Shown here: positions 60,734 through 64,000 of the stretch, piece after piece | How positions within the stretch are numbered: position 1 is the first letter of the stretch | Layout of the letters: each line of letters begins with the position of its first letter | Source: Massilia sp. METH4 | GTDB lineage: Bacteria; Pseudomonadota; Gammaproteobacteria; Burkholderiales; Burkholderiaceae_D | Assembly: GCF_037094685.1 (NCBI RefSeq) | Contig: NZ_CP146614.1 | Location: forward strand, 6,324,001 to 6,388,000 | DNA length: 64,000 bases | Direction of reading: 5' to 3' | Made by a program: the position numbers and the translations under genes | The notes under the pieces: model-generated | Databases searched by the model: none | The model's input: only the letters and a program-made list of their open reading frames with translations | What the model was told of the DNA's origin: nothing

Positions 60734-61674
60734 CAGTACACCTCCTTGGCGGTGCTGCGCACGGCGGTGAGCAGCAGGTTCGCGCCGGGCGACAGCAGGT
60801 GGTCCTGCTGCCGGATGATCCCGAACGCATCCATCTTGAACGGCAGCTCGATCGGCAGGATCGTCAGCACATTGAGCGATTGATAATACCGCGCCACGTC
60901 CACCGGCATCACGTGCAGCGTGTCGGTCTGTTGCAGCAGCGCCGTGATCAGCAGCAGCGCGGTCGTGTCGACGGTATTGGCGGGCGGCTCCAGCCCGGCG
61001 CGGCGGAACATCATGTCCACGCGGTGGCGCAGGATGCTGCCCTGCGGCGGCAACACCCAGGGGTGGCCGGCGATATCCTTCAGCGTGAGATTGGGCGCAC
61101 TGGCCAGCGGATGGCCGATGCGCGCCACCGCGCACGCCGGCTCCTCCGTCAGCTCCTCGTAGGTGAGCCGCGAATTGGTGTCGTGTTCGAGGATGCGGCC
61201 GATCATGAAGTCCAGCGTGCCCCGCTCCAGCATGTTCAGGAGCGTGTTGGACGGCTCCATGTGCACGCCGATGCGCAGCAGCGGCGCCTGCTGCTTGACC
61301 TTGGCGATCGCCTTGGGCAGCAGCGACATGGCCGGCGTCATGATCACGCCAATCTCGACCTGCCCGACAAGGCCGGATTTCAGCGCCAGCACGTCGTCAT
61401 GCGCCAGCGACAGGCTGGTGAGGGCCATGCGCGCGTGGCGGATCATCGTTTCGCCGAACAGCGTGGGCTCCATGCCGCGCGGCAGGCGCTCGAAGAGCTT
61501 CACGTCGAGCATCTCTTCGAGGTCCTTGATCTGCTTCGACGCCGCCGGCTGCGTCATGTGCAGCGTCTCGGCGGCGCGATGGATGTTGCGTTGTTCGTCC
61601 AGCGCGATCAGCAGCAGCAGCTGTCGCGTCTTCAGGCGCGCGCGCAGGAACCAGTTGGGATTGAGTGTATCCAT
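60733..61674 (-). CDS. LysR-family transcriptional regulator
   Basis: This 313-residue regulator has an N-terminal helix-turn-helix (LKTRQLLLLIALDEQRNIHRAAETLHMTQPAASKQIKDLEEMLDVKLFER) and a type 2 periplasmic-binding-like effector domain (VEIGVIMTPAMSLLPKAI, HPWVLPPQGSILRHRVD). It resembles the GbpR subgroup, whose members often respond to sugars or aromatic acids. The DUF3422 gene starts within its stop codon. The GH43 sugar genes lie upstream on the same strand with a 96-base gap, so it might respond to their sugars; this is inference. Confidence 0.9.
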   Translation of the reverse strand: MDTLNPNWFLRARLKTRQLLLLIALDEQRNIHRAAETLHMTQPAASKQIKDLEEMLDVKLFERLPRGMEPTLFGETMIRHARMALTSLSLAHDDVLALKSGLVGQVEIGVIMTPAMSLLPKAIAKVKQQAPLLRIGVHMEPSNTLLNMLERGTLDFMIGRILEHDTNSRLTYEELTEEPACAVARIGHPLASAPNLTLKDIAGHPWVLPPQGSILRHRVDMMFRRAGLEPPANTVDTTALLLITALLQQTDTLHVMPVDVARYYQSLNVLTILPIELPFKMDAFGIIRQQDHLLSPGANLLLTAVRSTAKEVY

Positions 61675-61770
61675 CGGCGAATCATATCATTGCCGAGTTT
61701 CACTCCGGCATTAAGGGCCTTTTGACGGGCCTCTTTTGCAAGTCTCGGCTGTCGTTACCAAACAACCAAT

Positions 61771-62736
61771 TTACTTGCACCCCGGAGCCGGATTGGCAGG
61801 CGGACCTTCCGCCGTCTGTGGAATGAACGGGATCGTGCCGTCGGCGTTGTACTTGAACTCTTCCACGGCCACCGAGCGACGGTGCTCGCCGCCGGCCGGC
61901 AGGTCGGCGTTGTGGTACACCACGTAGGACTTGCCGTTGAATTCGAGGAAGGCGTGGTGCACGGTCTTCGTCTTCCTGTTCGCGTCCATGAACTTGCCGC
62001 GGTAGCGCCACGGGCCCGTCGCCTTGTCGCTCGTCGCGTACACGCTGTATTCCGGCCAGTCGCGCGAGTACGACAGGTAGTAGATACCGTTGCGCTTGTG
62101 CAGGTAAGGCGCCTCGGTGAATTGCGGCAGGCCTTCGGTCACGATCGGGCCGTCGAGTTCCGTCATGTTCTTCTTGAGCTTCGCGTACTTCAGCACCTGG
62201 TTCCCCCAGTACATGTACGGCGTGCCGTCGTCGTCGATGAAGACCGTGGGGTCGATGTCGTCCCAGCCGATATCGGTCTGCAAGGTCATCGCATTGGTGA
62301 TCAGCGGCTTGCCGATGGCGTCCCGGAACGGGCCCGTGGGGCTGTCCGCCACGGCCACGCCGATCGCCTTGGCATCGGCCGCGCGTTCGGTCACGGTGGC
62401 GAAGAACCAGTACTTGCCGCCGTGCTTGACGATATCGCTGGCCCAGGCGGAATCCTTGGCCCACTTGAACGTATCGTAGCGCAGCGCCGTGCCGTGCTCC
62501 TTCCAGTTCTTCATGTCGCAGCTGGACACCACCAGCCATTCGTTCATCACGTAACCCTTGTCGTCGGGCGACTCGTCGCGGCCCATGTACACGTAGGCGC
62601 GGCCGCCGTCGACCAGCGCCGCCGGGTCGGCGGTGAACTTGTCCTTGACGAGGGGATTGCCTGCCAGCGCTGGCGCGGCGCACAGGATGGCGAGTGCGGA
62701 AGCAGTGAAACGATTGATGTTGATGCAAATGCGCAT
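61771..62736 (-). CDS. Glycoside hydrolase family 43 enzyme (second copy)
   Basis: This 321-residue secreted enzyme has a signal peptide (RFTASALAILCAAPALA). The five-bladed propeller motifs include the base Asp in FTADPAALVDGGRAYVYMGRD, the pKa-modulating Asp in WDDIDPTVFIDDDGTPYMYWG and the acid Glu in FTEAPYLHKRNGIYYLSYS. GH43 enzymes are arabinanases, arabinofuranosidases or xylosidases. A GGAGACC site precedes the ATG. It is a tandem paralogue of the next upstream gene, with near-identical stretches such as RRSVAVEEFKYNADGTIPFI, so one arose by duplication. Confidence 0.9.
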   Translation of the reverse strand: MRICININRFTASALAILCAAPALAGNPLVKDKFTADPAALVDGGRAYVYMGRDESPDDKGYVMNEWLVVSSCDMKNWKEHGTALRYDTFKWAKDSAWASDIVKHGGKYWFFATVTERAADAKAIGVAVADSPTGPFRDAIGKPLITNAMTLQTDIGWDDIDPTVFIDDDGTPYMYWGNQVLKYAKLKKNMTELDGPIVTEGLPQFTEAPYLHKRNGIYYLSYSRDWPEYSVYATSDKATGPWRYRGKFMDANRKTKTVHHAFLEFNGKSYVVYHNADLPAGGEHRRSVAVEEFKYNADGTIPFIPQTAEGPPANPAPGCK

Positions 62737-62798
62737 GAGGTCTCCGATCCGGGAACGTCGATGCGGTCGCGGGCCGATCCGGCCCGCGCCGCACTACT

Positions 62799-63779
62799 TT
62801 ATTGTTGCGGCTTGCAGGCCGGCGTTGGATTGGCCGCCGGGCCTTCCTTCGTCTGCGGGATGAACGGGATGGTGCCGTCCGCGTTGTACTTGAACTCTTC
62901 CACGGCCACCGAGCGGCGGAACTCGTCGCCTTCCGGCAGTTCGGCGTTGTGGTAGAAGATGTAGGACTTGCCGTTGAAATCGGCGATCGCCTGGTGGATC
63001 GTCGGCGTCTTTTTGTTCTGGTCCATGATCTTGCCGCGGTAGTGCCACGGGCCCGTCACCTTCTTCGCGGTCGCGTACACGGTGTGCTCCGGGAATTCAC
63101 GCGAATAGGACAGGTAATAGATGCCGTTGCGCTTGTGGACGTACGGTGCCTCCGTGTAGTGCGGCAGGCTGGTGGTCTGGATGTCGCCATCCATCTCGAT
63201 CATGTTCTTCTTCAGCTTCACGAACTTCAGGGTCTGGTTACCCCAGAACAGCCACGGCGTGCCGTCGTCGTCCACGAAGATTCCCGGGTCGATGTCATCC
63301 CAGGCGATGTCCGTTTCCTTCGTCATGTCGTTGGTGACGAGCGCCTTGCCGATCGCGTCGCGGAACGGGCCGGTCGGACTGTCCGCCACGGCCACGCCGA
63401 TGCCCTTGGCGTTGGTGCTGTTGTCGTGCACGGTCGCGTAGAAGTAGTACTTGCCGCCCACCTTCGCGATGTCGCTGGCCCAGGCCGAGCCGCCGGCCCA
63501 CTTGAACACGTCGTAGCGCAGCGCCGGGCCGTGCGCCTTCCAGGTCTTCATGTCGCAGGTCGAGTACACCAGCCACTCGTTCATCACGAAGTCCTTGTCC
63601 AGCGGCTTCGGACGCGCCTCGTCGTGGCCGGCGTACAGATACAGGCGTCCATTGTCGACCAGCACGGCCGGGTCGGCCGTGAACTTGTCGGCGAACAGGG
63701 GGTTGGCGGCGAGCGCCGGGACGGACGCGCAGGCGCCCGCCACCGCGAGCGCCAGGGCGCCGAGGTGTTGCAGTTTCAT
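62799..63779 (-). CDS. Glycoside hydrolase family 43 enzyme (first copy)
   Basis: This 326-residue secreted enzyme has a signal peptide (LGALALAVAGACASVPALA). Catalytic candidates are Asp in FTADPAVLVDNGRLYLYAGHD, Asp in WDDIDPGIFVDDDGTPWLFWG and Glu in YTEAPYVHKRNGIYYLSYS. The predicted role is release of arabinofuranose or xylose from plant polysaccharides in the periplasm or outside. The ATG follows a GGAG site just after the stop of the YjfF-like permease gene (nine-base gap), so it belongs to that sugar operon. Confidence 0.9.
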   Translation of the reverse strand: MKLQHLGALALAVAGACASVPALAANPLFADKFTADPAVLVDNGRLYLYAGHDEARPKPLDKDFVMNEWLVYSTCDMKTWKAHGPALRYDVFKWAGGSAWASDIAKVGGKYYFYATVHDNSTNAKGIGVAVADSPTGPFRDAIGKALVTNDMTKETDIAWDDIDPGIFVDDDGTPWLFWGNQTLKFVKLKKNMIEMDGDIQTTSLPHYTEAPYVHKRNGIYYLSYSREFPEHTVYATAKKVTGPWHYRGKIMDQNKKTPTIHQAIADFNGKSYIFYHNAELPEGDEFRRSVAVEEFKYNADGTIPFIPQTKEGPAANPTPACKPQQ

Positions 63780-63788
63780 TGGATCTCC

Positions 63789-64000
63789 TCAGGATTGTTG
63801 CGAGCGGACGGACAGCAGCCGTTGCACCACGCAGAACAGGAACAGCAGGCCGCCGATGACGATTTTCGTCCACCAGGAACTCAAGGTGCCGTCGAAGGCG
63901 ATCAAGGTCTGGATCGTGCCCAGCACCAGCACGCCGGACAGCGCGCCGGCCACGTAGCCGTAGCCGCCCGTGAGCAAGGTGCCGCCGATGACGACCGCGG
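63789..64000 (-). CDS. Sugar ABC transporter permease C-terminus (YjfF-like), 5' end outside window
   Basis: The window edge enters an open frame that reads AVVIGGTLLTGGYGYVAGAL, then VLVLGTIQTLIAFDGTLSSWWTKIVIGGLLFLFCVVQRLL, ending RSQQS before TGA at 63789-63791. The AVVIGGT and FDGTLSSWWTKIVIG segments match the C-terminus of YjfF, one of two permeases of the galactofuranose importer YtfQRT-YjfF, in the RbsC-like family. About 70 codons are visible. With two GH43 enzymes downstream, a furanose such as arabinofuranose is a reasonable substrate guess. Confidence 0.82.
   Translation of the reverse strand, partial: AVVIGGTLLTGGYGYVAGALSGVLVLGTIQTLIAFDGTLSSWWTKIVIGGLLFLFCVVQRLLSVRSQQS

Overview
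The window looks like a chromosomal segment of a high-GC betaproteobacterium, most likely an Oxalobacteraceae member close to Massilia or Duganella. The grounds are very high GC, a PEP-CTERM exosortase substrate, a phasin, an EpsC-type serine acetyltransferase, CheV, a DUF3422 protein, many hybrid histidine kinases and dispersed short intergenic palindromes. This is inference from gene content; no 16S or marker phylogeny is available. There is no rRNA, CRISPR array, intact insertion sequence or prophage. One tRNA gene (Gly, anticodon GCC) is present.

Layout. 1-7840 is a sulfur-acquisition block: an SsuE-like FMN reductase (cut by the left edge), an SfnB/DszC-like flavoenzyme, a MetNIQ-type ABC importer, an SsuA-C-B-type importer, a small DUF2007-type protein and serine O-acetyltransferase. 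8034-13261 holds two MFS exporters, one paired with a cysteine-rich HTH regulator, thioredoxin 2 and a phasin. 13609-17266 holds a small membrane protein and a repair operon of SRAP and class II UvrA. 17390-21234 has a secreted alpha/beta hydrolase, a collapsed DHA2 transporter, an orphan flagellar-rod-like gene whose stop codon carries a MITE-like element, a HAD phosphatase and a phytanoyl-CoA dioxygenase-like protein.

21396-37193 is a dense sensory and stress region: a LOV hybrid kinase, a degenerate receiver, a phosphoribosyltransferase-fold protein, a YciE-like ferritin-like protein, an RsbQ-like hydrolase next to a PAS hybrid kinase, a PAS-GAF hybrid kinase, a ZIP transporter with manganese catalase, a stand-alone CheB and a giant CheB-CheR-PAS hybrid kinase. 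No DNA-binding response regulator is encoded in this stretch. The ferritin-like and catalase genes share a bipartite promoter-like motif.

37395-53584 mixes metabolism and regulation: acyl-CoA ligase, MarR regulator, gamma-glutamyl-GABA hydrolase, GCS2-type ligase with a CPA2 antiporter, S-formylglutathione hydrolase, DJ-1/PfpI protein, CheV, tRNA-Gly, a PEP-CTERM protein, and a Na+/H+ antiporter overlapping a LytS/LytTR two-component system. 53642-64000 has a penicillin-acylase homologue, a truncated GAF gene abutting a PAS kinase, a phytase-like lipoprotein, a LysR-DUF3422 operon, and the end of a sugar operon (YjfF-like permease and two tandem GH43 enzymes).

The most unusual signals are the RsbQ-like hydrolase with its PAS kinase, the shared stress-type promoter motif, two genes whose 3' ends including the stop codon are tandemly duplicated, families of perfect intergenic palindromes, the MITE-like element at a stop codon, and two decayed genes.
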